Positions 1 through 7,151 are shown, counted from the first letter of the stretch. The stretch: DNA of 12,555 nt from an uncultured Microcaldota archaeon (GCA_903858385.1 CAIOIN010000111.1:1-12555); one strand, 5' to 3'. A program made the numbers and translations. The notes: a model not told the origin generated them from the sequence alone.

Positions 1-691
1 CTCTTGATGCCTGCCCTTGAGGCGAGATTATTATCATGTTCTCCTTCTTCCACAGTCCGTCTTCGTTGAGCCTTTGCCAGAGCGCGTCCTTCTCGACTAT
101 GAGGACTGATTTCGCCTTCACGTCGACGAATTCTATGTCGTTGTCCACGTCGCTTGGTATCGCCCAGCCGCTTCTTCCCTGCTTGCTTGCGTCGATCTCG
201 AACCTCTCGCCGTTGAACGTGTCCATTATCTTGATGTTGCCCGCAAGCACTCCCTTCCTGTTGGCATTGAGATTAAGATCCTCTCTCTTCAGGTCCAGCG
301 CCACCTCGAGATCTTCGATCAGCGGATTTGATTCCGCCTGCTCGTTGAAGATGTTCTCGTCTATGTCCTCCCCCAAAGAGTATTTCAGCTGGTAAAAGAG
401 GCCCCTTATCGAGGTGTGCAGGTTCTGGTCTATGAACTGGTGGCACTTTGAGGCTATCGCCATCGTCTGCATGAACCGCTTCGACTGGGCTATGTTCAGG
501 AAGCTACGTTCCTCTTCCGCGCTGCCGAGCGACAGATATCCCTTTTTCTCGTCGAACTTTATGTTGGACCTGGTTCTCGCCGTAGCAGAGAACGTCGGAT
601 TCCTCCCCTGTTCCACATCCTTCAGTATCATCCTCCCGAACTGCTCCAGCGTCTCTTCTGGCTTCTTCGCGGCCTCTTTTTTATCCTTCAA
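1..691 (-). CDS. top6A: DNA topoisomerase VI subunit A (partial, C-terminus off the window)
   Basis: This is the Spo11-like DNA-cleaving subunit of type IIB topoisomerase; with subunit B it makes and reseals ATP-dependent double-strand breaks to relax DNA. The visible 230 residues begin at a TTG codon. Tyr100, in the context IRGLFYQLK, is the expected catalytic tyrosine of the winged-helix domain, close to its usual position near residue 100-106. A family-typical stretch follows (NEQAESNPLIEDLE near 116-129, then RED and a KGVLAG turn). The start of the Toprim domain is present, with its metal-binding Glu200 in VEKDA, then IISPQGQASR at 221-230. The Toprim DxD and roughly the last 150 residues lie outside the window. 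No ATG occurs in frame before residue 21 and the frame is closed 36 bases upstream of the TTG, so TTG is the likely start. The gene lies 4 nt after lonB and probably shares its transcript. The usual partner top6B is not immediately upstream. Confidence 0.9.
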   Translation of the reverse strand, partial: MKDKKEAAKKPEETLEQFGRMILKDVEQGRNPTFSATARTRSNIKFDEKKGYLSLGSAEEERSFLNIAQSKRFMQTMAIASKCHQFIDQNLHTSIRGLFYQLKYSLGEDIDENIFNEQAESNPLIEDLEVALDLKREDLNLNANRKGVLAGNIKIMDTFNGERFEIDASKQGRSGWAIPSDVDNDIEFVDVKAKSVLIVEKDALWQRLNEDGLWKKENMIIISPQGQASR

Positions 692-695
692 ATGA

Positions 696-2621
696 TCACT
701 TCTTCTCGTAGCCCCGAAGCTCCTTTATTATCGCATCCTTCCTTGCACCGTCCTTCAGCGCGTACTTGAGCACGTCAGCCAGCGTCTTTACGGGTATCAG
801 CTTTATCTTCTTCAGCTTATCCTTGCTTATCGAAACGTCGTCAAGGTTGCTTGACGGGAGTATTACCGCCCTTATGCCCGCATCGATCGCGGCCTCGACC
901 TTGTTGGTGACTCCTCCGACCGGAAGCACCTCGCCCCGCACGGATAGCGAGCCAGTCATAGCAATCGACTGGTCTACTGGCACGTTTTCCATTGCGGATA
1001 TTATGCTCACCGCGACTGATATGCTGGCGCTGTCGCCCTCGACTCCCTCGATCTGCAGGAACTGCACGTGCATGTCGTAATTTGCCGTCTCCTTGCCCAT
1101 GTGCTTCTTTATTATGGCGCTGACGTTCTTGACCGCTTCTGTAGCAGTTTTGCCAAGCCTTCCGGTTGGTATGAATTTGCCTTCGGATCTTGAGCCGGCC
1201 GGAGTCACTTCTGCGACTATTGGTATGAGCACTCCAGAATAGGTCGTGGCCGCGCCTATCACTGCAAGGCCGTTGACTTTGCCTATGCTGTAGCCCTTGA
1301 CCCTGAACACATCATACCCCTTGCGGTATTCCAACTCTTGGGTGACGACCTGCCCCTCTATCGATGCGGCAAGCGTCTTGGCTGCAACAACGTCTTCCCT
1401 TGATACGAGTGCCCTTTTCTTCTCGACCGCGATGTCCCCTGCAGCTCTTACGAGGCCGCCGAGGTCTCTCAAAACAAGCGTCATCCTCTTCTTCCTTCCC
1501 GATCTTCTCCTTGCCTCTTCGGTTATCTCGTCTATGGCGCTCTCGTCGAATTGAGGCACCTTGCCATCCTTCTGGACCTCCTGCGCTATGAACTGCTCCA
1601 ATAGATTCCTATCAACCTTGTTGTCCTCCATCGTGGATTCCATGTAGACCTCGTAGCCGTAGCCGCGGATCCTTGACCTCAATGCGGGATGCATGTGCTG
1701 CAGATCCTGGAGGTTGCCTGCAGCGACAAGTATGAAGTCAGAAGGCACCGGTGCGGTCTTCACGAGAGCGCCGGAGCTCATTTCACTCTGGCCGGTTATC
1801 GAATATTTTCGTTCCTGCATTGCCGTGAGAAGTTCCTGCTGCGCCCTCGGCTCGAGGTTCGAGATCTCGTCTATGAACAGGACCCCTTTGTTCGCCTTGT
1901 GCACCGCGCCGCTCTCGACCCTGAGATGCGCAGGCGTTCCGAGCCCGCCGCTCTGAAGCGGGTCGTGCCGGACGTCACCGAAGAGGGCGCCTGCCTTCGC
2001 TCCGGTCGCGTCTATGAACGGCGCGTGGGTCAAGCCAGTGTTGTCGACTATGAGCTTGGGCTCGTTTGTTTCTCCGGCGCCCGGGATGCCAACCCTTTTG
2101 GCAAGGCCGCCTATGAATATGATCATCGATCCGAATATCAGTATGCCAAGCATCAGAGCGGCAAGAACTATCAGTTCATAGCCTTTTACCAGGCCGCTCA
2201 GGGATACGGCAAAAATCGCTATCACGAGCACGATGATCACGGGCGCGAGCCAGTTGCTGCCCTTGTTCATCGCCATCCTGTTCTTCATCCTTTCCTTCTG
2301 CAGCGTGATCCTCCCCTGCCCATCGCCAAGCTTGTCTCCAGGCTTGTAGTCAGGGTAGGTCTTGACGTCCTTTACAATGGGCTCGTTCTCGTCGTTCGGG
2401 TTCCTATAGACTAGAACATCTTCCAGATCTGTGGTGGGCAGCAGCTCCGCCATCGCCTGCGCGAGCAGCGTTTTGCCAGTGCCCGGAGAACCTATCAGCA
2501 GCACGTGCCTTCTCTGCCGTGCAGCCTTCTTTATTATCTCCACTGCCTTCCTCTGGCCTATCACCTGGTCTATCAGGTTTTTAGGTATCTTCACTTCCGC
2601 AGTGGTCTTAGACTTCGCCAT
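696..2621 (-). CDS. lonB: Archaeal Lon protease, membrane-anchored LonB type
   Basis: This is an ATP-dependent, membrane-bound serine protease of 641 residues, which degrades misfolded and regulatory proteins at the cytoplasmic face. The AAA+ module has Walker A GSPGTGKT at 44-51 and Walker B GVLFIDE at 246-252. Between them, as in archaeal LonB, an insertion carries two hydrophobic membrane segments, about 124-143 and 149-171. The C-terminal protease domain (about 430-625) has catalytic Ser531 in EGDSAS and Lys574 in GGVTNK, 43 residues apart as expected for the Ser-Lys dyad. Length matches the family. The ATG start lies about 28 bp from a TATA-like box, so the mRNA is probably leaderless. 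The gene is divergent from the L29 gene and is followed 4 nt later by top6A. Confidence 0.97.
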   Translation of the reverse strand: MAKSKTTAEVKIPKNLIDQVIGQRKAVEIIKKAARQRRHVLLIGSPGTGKTLLAQAMAELLPTTDLEDVLVYRNPNDENEPIVKDVKTYPDYKPGDKLGDGQGRITLQKERMKNRMAMNKGSNWLAPVIIVLVIAIFAVSLSGLVKGYELIVLAALMLGILIFGSMIIFIGGLAKRVGIPGAGETNEPKLIVDNTGLTHAPFIDATGAKAGALFGDVRHDPLQSGGLGTPAHLRVESGAVHKANKGVLFIDEISNLEPRAQQELLTAMQERKYSITGQSEMSSGALVKTAPVPSDFILVAAGNLQDLQHMHPALRSRIRGYGYEVYMESTMEDNKVDRNLLEQFIAQEVQKDGKVPQFDESAIDEITEEARRRSGRKKRMTLVLRDLGGLVRAAGDIAVEKKRALVSREDVVAAKTLAASIEGQVVTQELEYRKGYDVFRVKGYSIGKVNGLAVIGAATTYSGVLIPIVAEVTPAGSRSEGKFIPTGRLGKTATEAVKNVSAIIKKHMGKETANYDMHVQFLQIEGVEGDSASISVAVSIISAMENVPVDQSIAMTGSLSVRGEVLPVGGVTNKVEAAIDAGIRAVILPSSNLDDVSISKDKLKKIKLIPVKTLADVLKYALKDGARKDAIIKELRGYEKK

Positions 2622-2645
2622 ACTATCGATAATACGCGTTATAAG

Positions 2646-2653
2646 TATAAAAA
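2646..2653 (-). promoter_or_regulatory. TATA-like box of lonB
   Basis: Read on the minus strand the sequence is TTTTTATA, centred about 28 bp upstream of the lonB ATG. That is the archaeal TATA-to-transcription-start distance, which implies a leaderless transcript. Confidence 0.7.
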
Positions 2654-2661
2654 GCTGAAGG

Positions 2662-2707
2662 TGTTTAGAGAGTGGGGAAGGTTAATTGAAGGATTACGCT
2701 CTAAACA
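2662..2707. repeat. 9-bp inverted repeat between the lonB and L29 promoters
   Basis: The left arm TGTTTAGAG (2662-2670) and right arm CTCTAAACA (2699-2707) are perfect reverse complements separated by 28 bp. The left arm lies just upstream of the lonB TATA box and the right arm about 25 bp upstream of the L29 TATA box. The pair could be a bipartite operator serving both promoters. A chance match is not excluded. Confidence 0.4.
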
Positions 2708-2732
2708 TCCTCTCTTACGCTTCTCTGGAAAG

Positions 2733-2741
2733 TTTTAAATA
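2733..2741 (+). promoter_or_regulatory. TATA-like box of the L29-aIF1 unit
   Basis: The sequence TTTTAAATA is centred about 25 bp before TTG 2762 and 31 bp before GTG 2768. It argues that translation starts at one of these and not at the TTG at 2744, which would lie upstream of the transcription start. Confidence 0.65.
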
Positions 2742-2767
2742 CGTTGACGCCTAAAATAGTATTGAAG

Positions 2768-2974
2768 GTGCTTTTTATAAAAATTAGAGACATAAAACAG
2801 CAGTCTGACAGCGTGCTCAACGGCATGATCGGTCAGCTGTCGCTGGAGCTGAGCATCGAGAGGCGGAAGATAGCTTCTACTGGAGTGTCAAGCAAGGTCT
2901 TCAAGAACCGGGAGATACGGAGGACCATAGCAAGGATCAACACGGTGCTGAAAGAGAGGGGTGCAAAGGTCTAA
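2768..2974 (+). CDS. rpl29: 50S ribosomal protein L29 (uL29)
   Basis: This is a small two-helix protein of the large ribosomal subunit, near the peptide exit tunnel. With the GTG start it is 68 residues. Family marks are RDIKQ near the start, a helix with LSLELSIERRKIASTG, and the strongly typical C-terminal REIRRTIARINTVLKER. Start choice is uncertain: no ATG is available, TTG at 2762 is an alternative, and the longer TTG at 2744 is disfavoured because it lies immediately after the TATA box. GTG gives an N-terminus (MLFIKIRDIK) that fits other L29 proteins. The aIF1 gene follows after one base. In many archaea L29 and SUI1 sit together inside the S10/spc ribosomal superoperon. Here the pair is flanked by lonB and kae1, so it has separated from that cluster. 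Confidence 0.9.
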   Translation: MLFIKIRDIKQQSDSVLNGMIGQLSLELSIERRKIASTGVSSKVFKNREIRRTIARINTVLKERGAKV

Positions 2975-2975
2975 A

Positions 2976-3281
2976 ATGCCAGATATATGCCCAAAGTGTG
3001 GCCTGCCGCTTGAAATCTGCGTCTGCAACGTACTCGATAGGGAAACGGAGACGAAGATAAAGGTCTACATCAAGAAGGCCAAGTTCGACAAGGTTGTTAC
3101 GGTAGTAGAAGGCATCAGTCCGGAGGAGATAGAGAGGACAGCGAAGAGCCTTAAGAGGATGCTCGCTTGTGGGGGAACCTACAAGTCTAATTATGTTGAA
3201 CTGCAGGGAGAGCACCGGCAGGCTGCGAAGAAGGCCCTTGAGAGCATCGGCTACAAGCCGGACAGCATAGACGTCGCCTGA
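2976..3281 (+). CDS. sui1: Translation initiation factor aIF1 (SUI1 family)
   Basis: This is the archaeal homologue of eIF1, which binds the small ribosomal subunit near the P site and monitors start-codon selection. The 101-residue product starts with a small zinc-ribbon-like motif (Cys5, Cys8, Cys15, Cys17; CPKCG and CVC), as in archaeal SUI1 proteins. The SUI1 fold follows, with the conserved LACGGTYK at 63-70 and ELQGEHR at 75-81. ATG 2976 is chosen because it puts the CPKCG motif at the usual place. A GTG 15 nt upstream would overlap the L29 gene and add five unrelated residues. The gene lies one base after the L29 stop, so the two are surely cotranscribed. Confidence 0.94.
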   Translation: MPDICPKCGLPLEICVCNVLDRETETKIKVYIKKAKFDKVVTVVEGISPEEIERTAKSLKRMLACGGTYKSNYVELQGEHRQAAKKALESIGYKPDSIDVA

Positions 3282-3298
3282 TTCTGACGTGATTCTGA
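3279..3298. repeat. 9-bp direct repeat just upstream of the kae1 TATA box
   Basis: TGATTCTGA occurs at 3279-3287 and again at 3290-3298, an 11-bp period close to one helical turn. The second copy ends 4 bp before the TATA-like box of kae1. The first copy includes the aIF1 stop codon. It could be a regulator site or a small duplication. Confidence 0.4.
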
Positions 3299-3302
3299 TA
3301 AA

Positions 3303-3310
3303 CTTATTAA
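3303..3310 (+). promoter_or_regulatory. Possible TATA box of kae1-bud32
   Basis: The sequence CTTATTAA is centred about 43 bp before ATG 3350, which would give a leader of about 15 nt. It is only about 17 bp before the in-frame ATG at 3323, too close for that codon to be in the transcript. This supports the downstream start. Confidence 0.5.
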
Positions 3311-3349
3311 GTTTGTTAGCCAATGGTCTCTGTCTACTTAGGCGTTTTT

Positions 3350-4327
3350 ATGGCGGTGTTGGGGATTGAGAGCAGCGCACACACCCTTGGCATAGGCATA
3401 GCCGACCATGGAAGGATCGTTGCAAACGTAAAGCGCATGTATGATGTCGGAGACAGGGGCATGATACCTTCGAAGGTCGCAGATTTCCACGCGAAGAACA
3501 TAGGAAGGCTGATGAAGGAAGCTCTGCAGCATTGTGGATTGGGCATTGGGGATATCGACGCAATCGGCTATACTAAAGGTCCTGGGATTGGATCGTGCTT
3601 GAGGATCGGCCAGCTGGCCGCACTTGCCCTTTCTGAGAGATACCGATTGCCGCTTTATGATGTCAATCATGCAGTAGCGCACATCGAGATAACAAAACAC
3701 ATGTTCGGGCTGTCGGACCCGTTGGTGCTCTATGTAAGCGGCGGCAACTCGCAGATACTCGCAATCGAGGAAGAGCCTTACCGGCATTATCACGTCTACG
3801 GTGAGACCTTCGACATAGGAGTTGGTAACATGCTAGACAGTTTCGCGCGTTCTGCGAGGCTTGATCCCGCTTGGGGGTCAACCGTCGCAAAAGTTGCAGA
3901 AGGTGGCAGTTATGTGGAACTGCCATACACAGTCAAGGGCATGGACTTCACCTTCACCGGGCTTTTGACCAGCGCTATGAAGGCGCTAAAGACAAGAGAC
4001 TTGAAAGATGTGGCGTATTCGCTGCAGGAAACCGCTTTTTCCATGCTGTGCGAGGCCACTGAAAGGGCGCTTCTCCTGAAGGGCAAAAAAGAATTGATCC
4101 TGTGCGGCGGAGTGGCGCAGAGCAAAAGGCTTCGGGAGATGCTTGACATCATGGCAGCCTCGCACAATGCAAAGTTCTGCGTGGCGCCAAACGAGTTCAA
4201 TGCGGACAACGGCGCGATGATAGCGCTCGTGGCGGAGAAAATGCTTGAAGCGGGAGTGAAGGCAAGGATTGAGAGGTGCACGATCAATCAGAAGTACAGG
4301 ATAGACTCGGTGAGGATAGAATGGTGA
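3350..4327 (+). CDS. kae1: KEOPS complex tRNA threonylcarbamoyltransferase Kae1
   Basis: This is the catalytic subunit that transfers threonylcarbamoyl to A37 of ANN-decoding tRNAs to make t6A, working with Bud32, Cgi121 and Pcc1. The protein is an ASKHA-fold enzyme of 325 residues from ATG 3350. The N-terminus MAVLGIESSAHT is the usual Kae1 beginning. Metal ligands are His107 and His111 in NHAVAH, and Asp286 in FNADNGAMIA. The phosphate-binding VSGGNSQIL stretch and GGVAQS are also present. An in-frame ATG nine codons upstream (3323) would add residues unlike the family and sits too close to the TATA box. The 3' end overlaps bud32 by 7 nt, as expected for genes whose products bind each other and that are fused in some archaea. 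Confidence 0.96.
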   Translation: MAVLGIESSAHTLGIGIADHGRIVANVKRMYDVGDRGMIPSKVADFHAKNIGRLMKEALQHCGLGIGDIDAIGYTKGPGIGSCLRIGQLAALALSERYRLPLYDVNHAVAHIEITKHMFGLSDPLVLYVSGGNSQILAIEEEPYRHYHVYGETFDIGVGNMLDSFARSARLDPAWGSTVAKVAEGGSYVELPYTVKGMDFTFTGLLTSAMKALKTRDLKDVAYSLQETAFSMLCEATERALLLKGKKELILCGGVAQSKRLREMLDIMAASHNAKFCVAPNEFNADNGAMIALVAEKMLEAGVKARIERCTINQKYRIDSVRIEW

Positions 4328-4947
4328 ACAGGATATCTGAGGGGGCCGAGGCATTCATCTACGGAATCAGGATTCTTGGAATCGATGCCGTCGTGAAATA
4401 CAGGGCGGCGAAGAGGTACAGAATAGCAGAGATGGATAAACGGATAAGGTCTGACCGGACCAAAAAGGAAGCGCGGATAATGACTGCCGCGTTGGAGGCA
4501 GGAGTGAACGTCCCTTCGGTGCTTTTTGTTGATGAATACGACATATGCATGAGCAGGATAGATGGCAGTGGATTGAATGCTTTGGCGGCTTCCAAGACGA
4601 TTGCCAAGAGTATTTTCCGCAAACTAGGCGTATGCGCAGGAAGACTCCACAACGCAGGGATTGCACATGGCGATTATACTCCTGCAAATGTGATGATGGA
4701 CAGCAGCGGCGAACCTTGGATAATAGATTTCGGGTTGTCAGAGATGACCGGCTCGATGGAAGATAAAGCCTTGGATCTGCTGCTGATGAAGCGCAGCATC
4801 AACACCATGCAGTTCCGCGCCTTTGCTGATGGGTACAAAGCGCAGGGCAAGGATGCTGCCGGAGTAATGAAAAGATTGGGCGAGATAGAGAAGAGAGGCA
4901 GGTACCAGACGCGTACGCTGCTTGCAGAAGACGATCCTGCCGATTAG
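4321..4947 (+). CDS. bud32: KEOPS complex atypical kinase/ATPase Bud32
   Basis: This is a small RIO-like kinase (208 residues) that binds Kae1 and acts as the ATPase switch of KEOPS during t6A synthesis. Visible elements are the glycine-loop equivalent EGAEAFIYG (7-15), ATP-binding Lys26 in AVVKYR, Glu50 in the C-helix, the catalytic HGDYTPANV with Asp118 and Asn123, and metal-binding Asp136 in IIDFGLS. The C-terminal tail is basic then acidic (GRYQTR... DDPAD). ATG 4321 lies inside the last codons of kae1 in the string ATGGTGA. The GTG at 4324 is a possible alternative. A GGTGAGG purine run just upstream could serve as ribosome binding site. The stop overlaps that of the convergent deoxyhypusine synthase gene. 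Confidence 0.95.
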   Translation: MVNRISEGAEAFIYGIRILGIDAVVKYRAAKRYRIAEMDKRIRSDRTKKEARIMTAALEAGVNVPSVLFVDEYDICMSRIDGSGLNALAASKTIAKSIFRKLGVCAGRLHNAGIAHGDYTPANVMMDSSGEPWIIDFGLSEMTGSMEDKALDLLLMKRSINTMQFRAFADGYKAQGKDAAGVMKRLGEIEKRGRYQTRTLLAEDDPAD

Positions 4948-5891
4948 ACGAGATCTAGGGCCGCGAACATAAATGGCATGATTATTGTTGCATCTCCGTC
5001 TATCGTCACATACTTCGCCTTCTCCTTGACCTTGCCCCACGAGACCGCTTCCGTGAGCCTTGCTCCAGACAGGCTGCCGTCGAACTGCGTCGCAGTGGTA
5101 ATGTAGACTGCGTAGTCGAGGCCGCCCTTGAACTGGTTCCACCAGATCGTGTGGTGCTTGCTTATGCCACCGCCAATCATCAGCGCTCCAGTGATCTTGT
5201 TGTCGAAGGCTATGTTGCTCAGGTCCAGTTCGTCGCGTATCAGGTTTAGCTTGAAATCGTGGGTCTGCGAGAATATGCTCAGCGCCGTTCCGAAGGCGCC
5301 GTCGAGTATGCCAGGGCAGAATATCGGGACCTTGTGCAGGTATGCCTGCCTTATTATCGAATTGTCGTCCTTGATCCGCATGCCGAATTCCCTGATGAGC
5401 TCGGCCGCGCTGTATTCCTTCTTGTAGTCTTTCGACTTGTAGATCTGGTCCATTATCTCGTTGAAGCCGTCCTCCAGCCTCATGCCGTACTCCTTGTTCT
5501 CGATGAAGACGTTGCCCAGCCGGTATACGCCTATCTTGTGCAGCGCGGCATCGTCGGCCTCGAACTCGCCCATCGAGTACTTGCCATGGAATGACCTGGC
5601 TATGTCGTGGTCCAAGGTTCCTCCAGTCGTTATTATTGCGTCGAAATACTTCACCGCGCTTGCAAGGACGCCCCGCAGGCCGGTAGCAACCAGGTCAGCG
5701 GGAAATGATAGGAAATTGTAGGACGAGTCGTCCTTCACCATGTCCCCCAATATTTCTATGCCGCGGACCATGTGCTGCCCGGAGAAGCCGCCCATGTCGT
5801 TCATTGAGCTTATGAGCTCTGAAACCTTCATGCCTTTCTTGAGCTTGATGTCCTTGACGCCATTCTTCAGGATTGCCTTCTTGTTGTACAT
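4944..5891 (-). CDS. dys: Deoxyhypusine synthase
   Basis: This enzyme transfers the aminobutyl group of spermidine to a lysine of aIF5A in an NAD-dependent reaction, the first step to hypusine. From ATG 5891 it has 315 residues, normal for the family. Lys287 in EAVSWGK corresponds to the catalytic lysine that forms the enzyme-substrate intermediate. The active-site GGGISKHH (with His246), DYAVYITTA, QFDGSLSGAR, and the TTGGTLDHD loop near 88-96 are all present. An in-frame start 63 nt upstream would add residues unlike the family and lie above the TATA box, so it is rejected. The gene converges on bud32 and overlaps it by 4 nt, leaving no room for a terminator between them. Confidence 0.96.
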   Translation of the reverse strand: MYNKKAILKNGVKDIKLKKGMKVSELISSMNDMGGFSGQHMVRGIEILGDMVKDDSSYNFLSFPADLVATGLRGVLASAVKYFDAIITTGGTLDHDIARSFHGKYSMGEFEADDAALHKIGVYRLGNVFIENKEYGMRLEDGFNEIMDQIYKSKDYKKEYSAAELIREFGMRIKDDNSIIRQAYLHKVPIFCPGILDGAFGTALSIFSQTHDFKLNLIRDELDLSNIAFDNKITGALMIGGGISKHHTIWWNQFKGGLDYAVYITTATQFDGSLSGARLTEAVSWGKVKEKAKYVTIDGDATIIMPFMFAALDLV

Positions 5892-5917
5892 GCTATCATA
5901 GATACTTGCAAACCAAA

Positions 5918-5925
5918 ATTTAAAA
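5918..5925 (-). promoter_or_regulatory. TATA-like box of deoxyhypusine synthase
   Basis: Minus-strand TTTTAAAT is centred about 30 bp before ATG 5891, consistent with a leaderless or nearly leaderless transcript. It also supports that start over the longer reading. Confidence 0.65.
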
Positions 5926-5967
5926 GCTGCTTGTCGCTCCCGTGGCCTGCACACCGCGCAGGTTGAG

Positions 5968-5992
5968 GCAACAAACGTCGCGCTTTGGTTGC
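5968..5992. repeat. Imperfect palindrome upstream of ftsZ
   Basis: GCAACAAACG (5968-5977) is mirrored by CGCTTTGGTTGC (5981-5992), with two single-base interruptions in the right arm. It lies immediately upstream of the ftsZ TATA box, inside the divergent dys-ftsZ spacer. A smaller hairpin-like pair CCTGC/GCAGG lies at 5946-5962. It may be a regulator-binding site; function is not shown. Confidence 0.35.
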
Positions 5993-5998
5993 AATAGC

Positions 5999-6006
5999 TT
6001 TTTATC
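5999..6006 (+). promoter_or_regulatory. TATA-like box of ftsZ
   Basis: The sequence TTTTTATC is centred about 26 bp before ATG 6028, placing the transcription start at or next to the A of the start codon. A leaderless transcript is likely. Confidence 0.65.
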
Positions 6007-6027
6007 TTTTTAGGGTGTCATAATAGC

Positions 6028-7143
6028 ATGGCGACAGAAGAGAAGGTGGAGAGGCTTAGCGCTGACGATGAAGAGATACTGCGTTTTATAGAGAGCGCAA
6101 GGCCGAAGATATACGTTGTAGGGACTGGAGGAAGCGGCAGCAACACAATATCACGATTAACAGGGATAGGAGTGCAGGGCGCGACGCTGGTCGCGATGAA
6201 CACCGATGCGGCACATCTTGTAAGAACAAAAGCAGAGAGGAAGCTGTTGCTCGGCAAGAGGACCGCACGCGGAATGGGGGCGGGAAGCGACTGCAGAGTA
6301 GGAGAAGAGGCGGCGATAGAGAGCAAAGAGGAGGTGAAGCATCTGTTGGGAGATGCACAGCTTGTGTTCATAACGTGCGGGCTTGGAGGCGGAACAGGAA
6401 CCGGCTCGATCAGCATGATAGCGCATGAGGCAAAAGAGGCGGGCGCGCTGACCGTGGCCATAGTCACCCTGCCGTTCTCCAGCGAGGGCAAGGCAAGGAT
6501 GAGGAACGCGCTTGAAGGACTCAACAAGCTCAGGAAGGTCACTGACACTACGATAATCATACACAACGACAAGCTCCTTTCGGTGGCGCCGGACCTGCCG
6601 CTTAACATGGCGTTCAGGGTTTCGGATGAAGTGCTGTCCAATGCAACGAAAGGGATAGTTGAGATGGTGACGAAGCCGGGAATGGTAAACCTGGATTTCG
6701 CGGACCTTAGGGCGGTCTTGAAGGATTCTGGTTATGCAGTCATAGGCAGCGGAGAGGGCGTGGGAACGAGCGACGGAACAAGCAGGGCCGTGGTTGCATT
6801 GGAGAACGCGATAAAGAGCCCCATGCTCGATGCGGATCTCTCTAACGCGAAGAAGGCGCTGGTCAACATAATCGGCGGGGACAGCCTCACGCTCAGGGAA
6901 GCGGAGACCATATTCCAGGACATCTCAGGTAGGATAAGCGGCGACGCCATGCTGAAGTGGGGCGCAAGGATAGAGCCCGACATGCAGAAGGACGCGTTGC
7001 GCGTCATGATAGTGGTCAGCGGAGTCGAATTCCCGGAGTATACTGAAAACGGGATATCGAAGAGCCTCAAGAAGATGGAGGAGATAGACCTCGACGAGAT
7101 GTTCGAAGAGGAGAAGAGGGAGAAAGCGCAGACCTCGTCCTGA
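6028..7143 (+). CDS. ftsZ: Cell division GTPase FtsZ
   Basis: This tubulin-family GTPase polymerises into the division ring. The 371-residue protein has the N-terminal nucleotide fold beginning with VVGTGGSGSNT (30-40), NTDAAHL, the tubulin signature GGGTGTG at 120-126, and the T7 synergy loop NLDFAD at 221-226 with catalytic Asp223 and Asp226. The C-terminal domain ends near 336. It is followed by a short highly charged tail (SLKKMEEIDLDEMFEEEK), where bacterial FtsZ would have a linker and a hydrophobic partner-binding peptide. I cannot say whether it is the FtsZ1 or FtsZ2 type. It is a single gene with its own promoter. No T-rich terminator follows it on the plus strand. Confidence 0.96.
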   Translation: MATEEKVERLSADDEEILRFIESARPKIYVVGTGGSGSNTISRLTGIGVQGATLVAMNTDAAHLVRTKAERKLLLGKRTARGMGAGSDCRVGEEAAIESKEEVKHLLGDAQLVFITCGLGGGTGTGSISMIAHEAKEAGALTVAIVTLPFSSEGKARMRNALEGLNKLRKVTDTTIIIHNDKLLSVAPDLPLNMAFRVSDEVLSNATKGIVEMVTKPGMVNLDFADLRAVLKDSGYAVIGSGEGVGTSDGTSRAVVALENAIKSPMLDADLSNAKKALVNIIGGDSLTLREAETIFQDISGRISGDAMLKWGARIEPDMQKDALRVMIVVSGVEFPEYTENGISKSLKKMEEIDLDEMFEEEKREKAQTSS

Positions 7144-7151
7144 CTAGAGTT

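Noticed and set aside
36..695. Two plus-strand open frames at the left edge
   Set aside because: They are antisense to the topoisomerase VI subunit A frame, which has strong motifs. Their Ser/Leu/Phe-rich products are typical of reversed coding sequence.
1689..2414. A 241-codon open frame on the plus strand opposite lonB
   Set aside because: It is antisense to a clear LonB protein, in a segment covering its membrane insertion and AAA+ core. Its translation has no recognisable domain and no promoter or ribosome site.
3323..3349. Longer N-terminus for Kae1 from ATG 3323
   Set aside because: The extra nine residues precede the conserved MxVLGIE beginning, and this ATG lies too near the TATA-like box to be within the transcript.
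4276..4320. Longer N-terminus for Bud32
   Set aside because: It would lie entirely inside the kae1 coding sequence; ATG 4321 at the overlap gives the expected start just before the nucleotide loop.
5892..5954. Longer N-terminus for deoxyhypusine synthase
   Set aside because: The 21 extra residues would be encoded by the promoter region, and the family-like start MYNKKAIL sits at the leaderless position.
5946..5962. Hairpin CCTGC/GCAGG as a riboswitch or terminator
   Set aside because: It lies between two divergent promoters, upstream of both transcription starts, so it would not be in either RNA.
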